Assembly: GCA_020845455.1 (NCBI GenBank)
Contig: JADLFO010000186.1
Coordinates: 1-39,653 of the forward strand
DNA: 39,653 nucleotides
Direction of reading: 5' to 3'
From: Caldilineaceae bacterium
Lineage (GTDB): Bacteria; Chloroflexota; Anaerolineae; Caldilineales; Caldilineaceae
The notes under the pieces are model-generated. The model worked only from the letters and a program-made list of their open reading frames with translations. It was not told where the DNA came from and did no database searches. Positions 32,903-39,653 of the stretch are shown here, piece after piece (the first letter of the stretch is position 1; every line of letters begins with the position of its first letter). A program made the translations under genes and the position numbers.

Positions 32903-33955
32903 TCAGCTAAACTGGCGCGACAGCGGCGCAAGCCGGTGCGCCTCTTCGGTGAGCCACATCACACGGCGCACGCTCTCCGGCGTGATGGCGAGCGGCTGCC
33001 CCTGACGGATCGTGCCGTAGAGATCACGATAGAAACCACGATAGGCATCTGCCGTGTCGCCGCTGAACTCCCATTGATCTTCGTGCCAGGTCAACTGATC
33101 ACGGTTATAGGAGCGGTCGGGCGTAGGCCGCAGGTCGAGCGTGAGCGGCGCCATCTCCGCATCGACCACCCACTTCCAGCGCAGTTGGCGCGTCGACCCC
33201 GTCAGCCCGCCGCGCGTGCCCAGGACATGCCAGGTGGGTGGCGGGAACGCATCGCAACTGCTGATCTCAATGTCGATGATCGGCTGGCCCTCCGCCTTAA
33301 GCACCAGCTTGAGATGGTCGTCGGCGTCGCCCAAGGTCAGGGCGCGGTCCATCTGGCAAAAGACTTCAGGCTGTTTGGGGCCAAACAACTGCAACGCTTG
33401 GTCGAGAAAATGGGGGCCGGTGTTGTTGAGCGTGCCGCCGCCAAACTTCTGCAGCGTCTGCCAATCCCAGCGCCGGCCAAAGCGCGACTCGCTCAATCGG
33501 ATCTCGACGATGCGCCCCAGCACCCCCGACTCAATTACCTCGCGCACCTTAACGAAGTCGGGGTTATAGCGGCGCTGCTGAAAGATCGTGAGCACACGGC
33601 CGGTCGAATGCGCCGCGGCGATCATGCGGTCGGCTTCCTCCAGCGTGGTCGCCATTGGCTTTTCACACACCACATGCTTGCCTGCCGACAACGCATCTAC
33701 GCCGGCGGGCATGTGCAGAAAACTCGGCAGCGCCACGACCACCAACTCGACATCGGGGTCGGCCAGCACTTCGTCATAGCGTTGATAGGCTTGGCAGCCG
33801 AATCGTTGCGTGGCTTCGGCGCGGCGCGCCGCGTCGTCGTCCACCACGGCGACGACGCGGAATTGATCGCCCATCGGCTCCAGCAAACGGGCGTGGATAT
33901 CCCAGCCGCTGCGCCCCAATCCGGCAATACCCACGCGGATCGGATCTTGACTCAT
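32903..33955 (-). CDS. Gfo/Idh/MocA family oxidoreductase
   Basis: A 350-residue NAD(P)-dependent sugar or polyol oxidoreductase, different from the one at 29250. Rossmann motif VGIAGLGRSGWDIHARLLEP, then VELVVVALPSFLHMPAG and the catalytic-lysine motif VCEKPMATTLEEADRMI. The C-terminal domain shows RWDWQTLQKFGGGTLNNTGP followed by HFLDQALQLFGP. This form (GGGTLNNTGPHFLDQ) is common in myo-inositol dehydrogenase-like proteins, but the family is broad. The ATG at 33953-33955 is preceded by an AAAGAG; a TTG codon lies directly before it. It is the first gene of the minus-strand operon. Confidence 0.87.
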   Translation of the reverse strand: MSQDPIRVGIAGLGRSGWDIHARLLEPMGDQFRVVAVVDDDAARRAEATQRFGCQAYQRYDEVLADPDVELVVVALPSFLHMPAGVDALSAGKHVVCEKPMATTLEEADRMIAAAHSTGRVLTIFQQRRYNPDFVKVREVIESGVLGRIVEIRLSESRFGRRWDWQTLQKFGGGTLNNTGPHFLDQALQLFGPKQPEVFCQMDRALTLGDADDHLKLVLKAEGQPIIDIEISSCDAFPPPTWHVLGTRGGLTGSTRQLRWKWVVDAEMAPLTLDLRPTPDRSYNRDQLTWHEDQWEFSGDTADAYRGFYRDLYGTIRQGQPLAITPESVRRVMWLTEEAHRLAPLSRQFS

Positions 33956-34001
33956 CAAGCTGCTCTTTCTGCTGGTGGGGTTTGGAAATGGATATATGGA
34001 T

Positions 34002-34029
34002 AGTATACCGGAGCAAGCCCGAACGGCAA
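34002..34029 (-). promoter_or_regulatory. Candidate promoter of the minus-strand sugar operon
   Basis: On the minus strand TTGCCG (34024-34029) and TATACT (34002-34007) are 16 bases apart. The expected start near 33995 leaves about 40 bases of leader before the oxidoreductase ATG. Confidence 0.4.
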
Positions 34030-34051
34030 GCCCGCTTGACGGCCAAAATAC

Positions 34052-34081
34052 GACGGGGCGTCGCCTGTGCGACGCCCCGTC
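34052..34081 (-). terminator. Rho-independent terminator of the zincin/VWA gene
   Basis: GACGGGGCGTCGC (34052-34064) and its exact complement (34069-34081) form a 13-pair stem with a four-base loop. On the minus strand the stem is followed by GTATTTTGG, giving a short U-tract. It lies 32 bases after the stop of the 1397-residue protein gene, in the correct orientation. Confidence 0.7.
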
Positions 34082-34113
34082 AAGTTCACCGACGACTCTG
34101 CCGCCGAAACTCC

Positions 34114-37100
34114 CTACTGCTTCCGGATCATCGGGATGTAGTTCTTGGGCTGTACCAGCACAATGTCGTCATAGATGATCAGCGACTCGTTGCCGACCCC
34201 GTCCTTGAACTGGGCATACACCCGGCATGTCTCGCCGAGCTCGCAGTCCAGAACCCACGGCACGGTCTGCGCCAGCGGCTTATAGGCCGCACCGCCCATA
34301 TCCGCCTCATTGGAGAGGCGCATCTGCACGTTGCCTACGGCCACGTTGAAGAGTCGTGAGATCTGGTCGGTCTGGTGGGCATTGGCCCCTTGTGCCGCAC
34401 CCAGCAGAACCTGGTCGGTGGACGAGATCGACAGCGCCACATCCTTCGAGGTGGTTCGCTCCGCGCCGCCTTCGATCAGCACCGCGCCCGACGGCGCGTC
34501 CGGGTCGGCCTTGGGCGTCACCTCCTGATACTGGCTGGGCGGCCCATCCCCGTCCGCCGTGTGGCCTTGGAGACGCACATAGTACTTCGTGTCGTTGACC
34601 AGGCCGCGGATGATCGGGTTGTTCTGATCCGGGCCGTAGTCTTGGCCGGCGCCAAGCTGGCCGGGATCGGTCGAGATATAGACCGTCATCTTGGTGTAAG
34701 ACAAGGGCCGTGTCCAGCCGACCTGGATGGCCTCGTTGAGCGGGCGCACATTCCACTTGCCCAACTCGACTACCTTGTCGTCGACGGGGTCAAGCGGATT
34801 GCGCTTGTTCCGCACTTCAGACCCGTCGCTTTCCCCACCGTTGTCGGTGTCGGGGTCGCACGGCGACGTGCCATACTGCAATTCCACCAAGTTGGTCAAG
34901 CCGTCCTTGTCCAGGTCGCCTGCGGCATCGCTCTTGTCGTTGGGGTTCAGGCCGCAGCGTTCTTCCCAAGAATCGGGCATGCCGTCGCCGTCCTTGTCTT
35001 GGTCATCCTGCCCGCCGCTGGGGTCGCGTCGCGGGCCTTTGATCCAAAAGCCGCCGTTCCACTCGCGCAGCAGATTGATGGTGGGCCGGTTCGGGTCCTT
35101 GAAGATCGCCAAGATTCGGACGCCGTAGCCGCCTCCCAGACCCGTCGCGCCAAACGGCGCAGCGTAGATCCCGTCGCCCGCGCTGCCGTCGCCGTGCGCG
35201 CCGTCGTCGAAGAGCAGCAGGTTGGTTGTGCCCACAGGGCTTTCTACCGATGCGGCCATCACTGCATTCTTGACAGTCCCTTCTTCGCTCATCAGCACGC
35301 CGATGATGTGGACGACATCGCCCGCTTCGCCCTGGTTGTCGGTCAACCCGCCAAAGCGTCCTTCCAACTGGAAGGTGGACTGTAAGGACACGGTCATCAG
35401 CACATCCGCCGGCAAGAGTTGCGGGGCGGCAGGGGCCGCGGGAGCCGCCTCAGCCGTCTGAGCCGTCCCAGCCGCATCACCCGCACCAGCCGCGGTGATG
35501 ATGATGAAGTAGCAGGTGCGGAAGCGCCACAGACCTTCCGCCGGGTTCGGCACAATCAGCACGTCGTCATAGAGCGAGTTGCGAATATCCCAGTCGGCAG
35601 GCGGCGGCGGATTCTGCTGAGGCGGGCTGATCTCGATCCAGCGTTTCTCGTCATTGGCGCCCGGCGGCATCACCTGCACGCTGCGTCCTAAGCCCCCGCC
35701 ATCAGCTTGCCTGCCCGCCACCACAAAGCGCATCTGCGACGCGGTCTTGTCCACCTCGACCTGGAAGGTCTGATAGACGCACGTTTCGCCGTTGAAGCTG
35801 AAGTTCACACGGAAGACGCGCGTGGCGTCCTGGGCCTCGGTATCGAAGTAGTCATAGACATCCGCCAGCCCCAACTGTCCGGGCAGTACCGGCGCGGCCA
35901 TCACGGCGGCCATCTCTGCCGGGATGCCCATTGCCTCCAGGTCGGCGGCGCTGGCCGCGCCCGCGCCTTGGATCGTCGTCGGCACCGGGCGATAGATGCC
36001 GCCCGTGTCGCTGGCGATCTGAGCCAGCAAGTTGCCCGGCGAGATCGGCCCAAAGCCGATGGTGTTCACCACCACGCCCGAATCAATCACGCTCTGTTGG
36101 ATGTCGGCGTAGAAGGGCTTGACGTTTTCTTCGCCGTCACTCAACAGGAAGATGTGTTTGGGGTTACTGTTGCTCGGCAGCGCCAGGAGTTTGTCTTTGC
36201 CATCGTCGACGGCAGCGCCTATTGGCGTCCACGCGCGGCCTGAGATCAGATTAATCTTCGCCTTGGTGTCGGCAATGTCCGCTGTGGGCGGGTCGGCTAC
36301 ATCAGTACGTGGCTTCAATAGCCGGAGGTCCAGCGGGCAGTTGAAACCGCCCCCAGCCGTGCCACATCCTGGCGGGTTATCGACGGCCGAGAAGTCGGTC
36401 ACCAGAATACGGTCGCCAGATCGCAGCAGGTCGGCGACTACCGAACCGGCGCGCCGGGCATGCTCTACACGTGGCGGTTCACCCACGACATCCACTTCAT
36501 TCATCGAATTGCTGGCGTCGAAGACCAAGGCGATATCGCTGTTGCCGGGGTCGACATAGAGCAGCGCGTTCGTCTCCGTGTCGCAGATAGTCCCATCCAG
36601 ACAGATCTCCAGGTCGGCAAAGGTCGTGCCGCCGGGCTTGTTCGGCGGGAGCAGCACCGCCCAGTATTCATCGCCCACGGCCTGGAACGAACCCGCGACC
36701 ACGGTCGCGGCATCGCCGCTGACGTCAAAGCTGAACTGGCTCTCCAGCAGCCCGCGCACCCCGGCCGCGCCGCTCTTCACCGTCCAGCGCGCTAGAAACG
36801 CGATCGGCGCTTGCGGGTCGCCGACAAAAGCCGGGTTCACCTGCCGCGGCTCCAGGATATTGAGCGCCGGGGTGACACAGGTGGCGTTGACCGTGTAGTT
36901 GTAGTTGTTCTGAAAGCTGTTGACGACTGTCACCAGCTTGTCATGCACGCCCTGCGCGGCAAAGGTGCGCACATAGTCCTCGCCGATCCAGGCCGAACGC
37001 AGCACCGTGCGCGGCACGGTCGTCTTGGCGGCCATAAAGTTGATGCCCAGCTTCGCCCCGGCCGCGCCGTCCACCTCCATTTCGATGTAAGGACAGCCGG

Positions 37101-38307
37101 CCTGCGGCGTGATCTGGTAGTACTTAGCCGCCCAGTCGTCCGGCGTGCTGTCCGCCCAGCTTTGGTTGGCGCCCATGTTGACATTCTGGGTCAACGACGG
37201 CTGCCCATACGCGCCGGTGTCGTCGTCGTAGTAGATCAACTCTTCCTGAGTCGCCGGGTCGGCCCAGTCCCTGGCCCAGTTGGCCGCAAAGAAGTTGAGG
37301 AAGAGCCGTTCGACGCTCCACGCGCCGCCGGGCTTCCCCGCGCTCAGGATCGGAACCAGGTTGTCCAGCACATAAAGATCATCTTCCAGATCACAGCGCT
37401 CGTAGTGACGGTAGAGCGCATCCATATGATGGAAGGAGTCGGCGGGGTTCCCGATTGTGCCAAGCTGCTCGACGAAATACTTGTTGAAGCGATTGCCATA
37501 CGACTTATCATACATCGAGGTCAGGTTGGCATAGCCGTTGCCGCTGTAGCCGGTGGCGTCCAGCGTATTGTCCACGCTGTCGGCCCCCAGATCGGCATAG
37601 CCCTCGACAAACTCGCTGTTGCCGGAATAGCCGGGCTGGAGGCTGCCCAGATAGCAGCCGTCATTATACGAGTATTGCAGATAGTGCTGCGCCTCGTGAT
37701 AGACCGTCCACTGCCCGCCGCCGCCGCGCACCATCGGCGAGTCGATGCCGATCTTGCAGTCGCCGGGGCTGCCCCAGTAGGCAATGCCCGACCAGCCGAC
37801 GCCATCCTCCATGCGCACGTTGACGTTGTCGCCGCAACCGTTGTCATAGAGGTGATGCGCGACCCCGGCGGAGTCCGAGTCGGCATAATAGCGCAGCCAG
37901 GCATCCTCAAACCACTCGGCCACCTGCTGGGCTTCCGATTGCCCGTTGATCCAGTGTTGCAGCGTGGTCGGGTTGCCGTCTACATAGCGGGTTACATTCG
38001 AAACAACCGTGGAATACCAGATCGAAACCGATTTCGTGGTCCCTCCCACCGTGAAACTGTGCGGATAGCACTGGTCTAGTTCATAGTCGGTATCGAGGGT
38101 GTACCCGCTGCCGCTGCAGGCCGCAGCGGTCGCTGCGGGTTGGGCAGCGGGTTCGGCAGACAGCTCGGCGGCTGCTTCCGACGGACTTGCCATCGCCAGC
38201 GGGGGACCGGCGGCTTCGAAACTGCCGTGGGCCAAGGCGGTGGCAATGCTCAGGCCAAGCCCAAGGCAGACCACCCAGGCCACCAGCAATGCGCGTGGAA
38301 CAGACAT
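34114..38307 (-). CDS. Secreted zinc-peptidase-like / VWA / calcium-repeat / FN3 protein
   Basis: An exported protein of 1397 residues. A signal peptide ([19 protein letters not shown], to about 27) and a low-complexity Ala-rich stretch come first. The N-terminal domain has a zincin motif, [13 protein letters not shown] (HExxH at about 204-208), with FVEGYADLG about 25 residues later as a possible third ligand. A VWA domain spans about 590-790: MIDAS residues DASNS (597 onward), Thr in WTPIGAAV and Asp in LLSDGEE. Thrombospondin-type acidic repeats ([29 protein letters not shown], about 1096-1166) probably bind calcium, and an FN3-like domain lies at about 1176-1266. The C-terminus, NYIPMIRKQ, resembles a short conserved tail seen on other Chloroflexota exoproteins. 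The ATG has AGGAGGAG upstream. Target unknown; adhesion plus proteolysis at the surface is inference. Confidence 0.83.
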   Translation of the reverse strand: MSVPRALLVAWVVCLGLGLSIATALAHGSFEAAGPPLAMASPSEAAAELSAEPAAQPAATAAACSGSGYTLDTDYELDQCYPHSFTVGGTTKSVSIWYSTVVSNVTRYVDGNPTTLQHWINGQSEAQQVAEWFEDAWLRYYADSDSAGVAHHLYDNGCGDNVNVRMEDGVGWSGIAYWGSPGDCKIGIDSPMVRGGGGQWTVYHEAQHYLQYSYNDGCYLGSLQPGYSGNSEFVEGYADLGADSVDNTLDATGYSGNGYANLTSMYDKSYGNRFNKYFVEQLGTIGNPADSFHHMDALYRHYERCDLEDDLYVLDNLVPILSAGKPGGAWSVERLFLNFFAANWARDWADPATQEELIYYDDDTGAYGQPSLTQNVNMGANQSWADSTPDDWAAKYYQITPQAGCPYIEMEVDGAAGAKLGINFMAAKTTVPRTVLRSAWIGEDYVRTFAAQGVHDKLVTVVNSFQNNYNYTVNATCVTPALNILEPRQVNPAFVGDPQAPIAFLARWTVKSGAAGVRGLLESQFSFDVSGDAATVVAGSFQAVGDEYWAVLLPPNKPGGTTFADLEICLDGTICDTETNALLYVDPGNSDIALVFDASNSMNEVDVVGEPPRVEHARRAGSVVADLLRSGDRILVTDFSAVDNPPGCGTAGGGFNCPLDLRLLKPRTDVADPPTADIADTKAKINLISGRAWTPIGAAVDDGKDKLLALPSNSNPKHIFLLSDGEENVKPFYADIQQSVIDSGVVVNTIGFGPISPGNLLAQIASDTGGIYRPVPTTIQGAGAASAADLEAMGIPAEMAAVMAAPVLPGQLGLADVYDYFDTEAQDATRVFRVNFSFNGETCVYQTFQVEVDKTASQMRFVVAGRQADGGGLGRSVQVMPPGANDEKRWIEISPPQQNPPPPADWDIRNSLYDDVLIVPNPAEGLWRFRTCYFIIITAAGAGDAAGTAQTAEAAPAAPAAPQLLPADVLMTVSLQSTFQLEGRFGGLTDNQGEAGDVVHIIGVLMSEEGTVKNAVMAASVESPVGTTNLLLFDDGAHGDGSAGDGIYAAPFGATGLGGGYGVRILAIFKDPNRPTINLLREWNGGFWIKGPRRDPSGGQDDQDKDGDGMPDSWEERCGLNPNDKSDAAGDLDKDGLTNLVELQYGTSPCDPDTDNGGESDGSEVRNKRNPLDPVDDKVVELGKWNVRPLNEAIQVGWTRPLSYTKMTVYISTDPGQLGAGQDYGPDQNNPIIRGLVNDTKYYVRLQGHTADGDGPPSQYQEVTPKADPDAPSGAVLIEGGAERTTSKDVALSISSTDQVLLGAAQGANAHQTDQISRLFNVAVGNVQMRLSNEADMGGAAYKPLAQTVPWVLDCELGETCRVYAQFKDGVGNESLIIYDDIVLVQPKNYIPMIRKQ

Positions 38308-38652
38308 AGTTGCTCCTCCTGTGGGAAAAACTTTGACGACGCTTGTGGGGGACAAGGGGTTCTGCGGGCGACGATATGGGGGAATCTGGCAATATGCGCA
38401 GACGGCGGGGAGGCCGCAGGAGATGTGCGCTGTTGCTCGGAGGCAGTGATACTATACACCCATCTAGCGTCAACTGTTACTGTCAGTTTTGTCGCACTTT
38501 ACATTTTGGCGCTCGGTTGACAGCCCAATCGCCCTATGCTAGATTGCCTGAGAGGAGCCTTCCCTCCATTCAACTCTGTCAACCCTGACCCTGTCACCAC
38601 GCGAGCCGCTGCGACCGTCTGCCGGCGAATCGCCAGAAAGGGCTACCGCGCT
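38308..38652. other. Divergent intergenic region between exoprotein and iol genes
   Basis: No gene is supported in these 345 bases. A consensus promoter for iolB is at 38517-38545, and a weaker minus-strand candidate TTGACG at 38468-38473 with TATCAC 16 bases on could serve the exoprotein gene. Between the two lies the inverted repeat AACTG-7-CAGTT (38472-38488). The leader of iolB, about 100 bases, shows no strong hairpin. Confidence 0.5.
38517..38545 (+). promoter_or_regulatory. Consensus promoter of the iolB-iolC operon
   Basis: A perfect TTGACA (38517-38522) is 17 bases from TAGATT (38540-38545), with a TG one base before the -10 as an extended element. Transcription would start near 38552, about 100 bases ahead of the iolB ATG. 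It overlaps a longer open frame beginning at 38536, which argues for the later start at 38653. Confidence 0.6.
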
Positions 38653-39552
38653 ATGGCACAGCCTCGGCAATATACCGGCGACAATCTCCTTGTCCGCCCA
38701 CAGCCGGACCCACTCGACCCCGGCCTGATCCTGTCGATCACGCCGCAGAGCGCCGGCTGGGACTATATCTATTTCCAGGCACGCCGCCTCGCCACCGGTG
38801 GGCAGTGGTCTTTTCAGACCGGCGAGCATGAACTGGCCCTCGTCAACCTCACCGGACGCTACCGCGTGGACTCCAGCCGCGGCTCCTGGCAGGGGATCGG
38901 CGGGCGCGAGAGTGTCTTCACGGCCCCGGCCCATGCGCTCTACCTGCCGCGCCACACCGAGTTCACCGTCACCGCCGAAGCAGGCGGCGACTTCGCCGTC
39001 ACCTGGGTCGCCACCGACCAAGACCATGACCCCTGGCTGATCCGCCCGGAAGATGTGTCGATCTCGATCCGCGGCGGCGACAACGCCAGCCGCCAGATCA
39101 ACGACACCCTGCCGCCCGGTTCGCCCGTCCACCGGCTCGTATTGGTGGAAGTCTACACGCCTAGCGGCAACTGGAGCAGCTACCCCGGCCACAAACATGA
39201 CGTGCATCTCGCAGATGCCGCCGGCAACCTGGTCGAAGCCGATCTGGAGGAGGTCTACTTCTACAAGATCGACCGGCCCGAAGGCTACGCCTACCAGCGC
39301 GTCTACACCGACGCCAATTCCCCCTTGCACCAGGCGGGCTACCCCATCGACGCGCTGATGCGCGCCGAGGACAACTGCGCCGTGCTTGTGCCGGAGGGCT
39401 ATCACCCCGTGGTGAGCGCGCCGGGGTACACGACCTACTATCTCAACGTGTTGGCGGGCAGCGCGCAAAGCCTCGCCAACCAGGATGACCCGCGCTACGC
39501 TTGGGTCAAGCAGAGCTACACATCCATCGACCCCCGGCTGCCGCTCTACTGA
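38653..39552 (+). CDS. iolB: 5-deoxy-glucuronate isomerase
   Basis: The cytosolic isomerase of myo-inositol catabolism that converts 5-deoxy-D-glucuronate to 2-deoxy-5-keto-gluconate. It is a bicupin of 299 residues. Family marks are LLVRPQPDPLDPGLILSITP and GWDYIYFQARRL at the start, the glucan-like strand FTAPAHALYLPRHTEF in the first cupin, and the second cupin's metal motif NWSSYPGHKHDVH with the Glu of LEEVYFYKIDRPEGY. The ATG at 38653 has AAAGGG upstream and lies after a strong promoter. The next gene begins 31 bases downstream and starts like IolC, supporting an iol operon. Confidence 0.93.
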   Translation: MAQPRQYTGDNLLVRPQPDPLDPGLILSITPQSAGWDYIYFQARRLATGGQWSFQTGEHELALVNLTGRYRVDSSRGSWQGIGGRESVFTAPAHALYLPRHTEFTVTAEAGGDFAVTWVATDQDHDPWLIRPEDVSISIRGGDNASRQINDTLPPGSPVHRLVLVEVYTPSGNWSSYPGHKHDVHLADAAGNLVEADLEEVYFYKIDRPEGYAYQRVYTDANSPLHQAGYPIDALMRAEDNCAVLVPEGYHPVVSAPGYTTYYLNVLAGSAQSLANQDDPRYAWVKQSYTSIDPRLPLY

Positions 39553-39582
39553 GCGCAGCCTCGCACGAAAGCGCAGCAACAC

Positions 39583-39653
39583 ATGAGCGATATTTCCGGC
39601 CGTACCTACGATTCGCTCCACATGGGCCGTTCGTCCATCGACCTCTACAGCAA
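39583..39653 (+). CDS. iolC: 5-dehydro-2-deoxygluconokinase N-terminus (partial)
   Basis: Only 23 codons are visible before the right edge. They read MSDISGRTYDSLHMGRSSID, then LYS. The MGRSSIDLY stretch is the usual start of the PfkB-type fold of IolC, which phosphorylates 2-deoxy-5-keto-gluconate, the product made by IolB. The gene follows iolB by 30 bases on the same strand, with a weak GAAAGCG site. The identification rests on a short segment plus context. Confidence 0.75.
   Translation, partial: MSDISGRTYDSLHMGRSSIDLYS

Noticed and set aside
29250..33955. Naming either Gfo/Idh/MocA gene as inositol 2-dehydrogenase (iolG)
   Set aside because: The family is too broad for a symbol from motifs alone; neighbouring iolB/iolC is suggestive only.
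38536..38652. N-terminal extension of IolB starting at 38536
   Set aside because: The extension overlaps the -10 box of the promoter at 38517-38545 and has no IolB-like sequence; the ATG at 38653 has a ribosome site.

Overview
The window reads as a G+C-rich chromosomal segment of a Chloroflexota bacterium, most likely from the Anaerolineae/Caldilineae side. I infer this from style, not from a marker gene: long secreted proteins with Thr/Pro spacers, VEVTR-type repeats behind a membrane anchor, PD40 propellers fused to SH3 modules, a caspase-STAND-WD40 giant, and a C-terminal YIPMIRK-like tail. Genes are dense on both strands. I see no rRNA, tRNA, CRISPR array, insertion sequence or phage gene.

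Layout. 1-2181 (minus): 5' end of a lipoprotein gene, a D-2-hydroxyacid dehydrogenase with a strong promoter and a long, highly structured leader, and a MOSC-domain protein. 2344-4864 (plus): a B12-binding-type radical SAM enzyme whose in-frame TGA sits in a C-U-A-E-P tail followed by a SECIS-like hairpin (a probable selenoprotein), then an enolase-superfamily enzyme. 4913-15122 (minus): a three-gene operon of a metacaspase-like protease, a caspase/STAND-ATPase/WD40 protein, and a secreted propeller/SH3/CARDB protein. 15613-17429: a CPA2-type cation/proton antiporter overlapping tail-to-tail with a small membrane protein. 17724-18851: a secreted or anchored protein of unknown function.

18972-22091 (minus) is a complete ABC importer (permease, ATPase, lipoprotein) of the TrpXYZ-like class. 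22380-23156 is a TerC-family membrane protein. 23234-24702 (minus) pairs an iron-type alcohol dehydrogenase with an ABM-domain protein, preceded by a four-copy tandem repeat. 24956-29208 (plus) holds a methyltransferase, a PyrK-like flavin/2Fe-2S protein, MocA-like and two XdhC-like molybdo-enzyme maturation genes without any molybdo-enzyme, and an O-methyltransferase.

29250-39653 is dominated by sugar/cyclitol metabolism. It has two Gfo/Idh/MocA oxidoreductases, a xylose-isomerase-like TIM barrel protein, a double-Rossmann epimerase-like protein, and, behind a consensus promoter, iolB and the start of iolC (inositol catabolism). A 1397-residue secreted protein with zinc-peptidase, VWA, calcium-repeat and FN3 regions lies between them. 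Four convergent gene pairs are closed by hairpins, three of them nearly loop-free perfect palindromes without a clear U-tract.

The strongest points for follow-up are the selenocysteine tail at 3712-3753, the structured leader at 1339-1468, and the caspase operon. Family assignments come from motifs read by eye; no database search was run.
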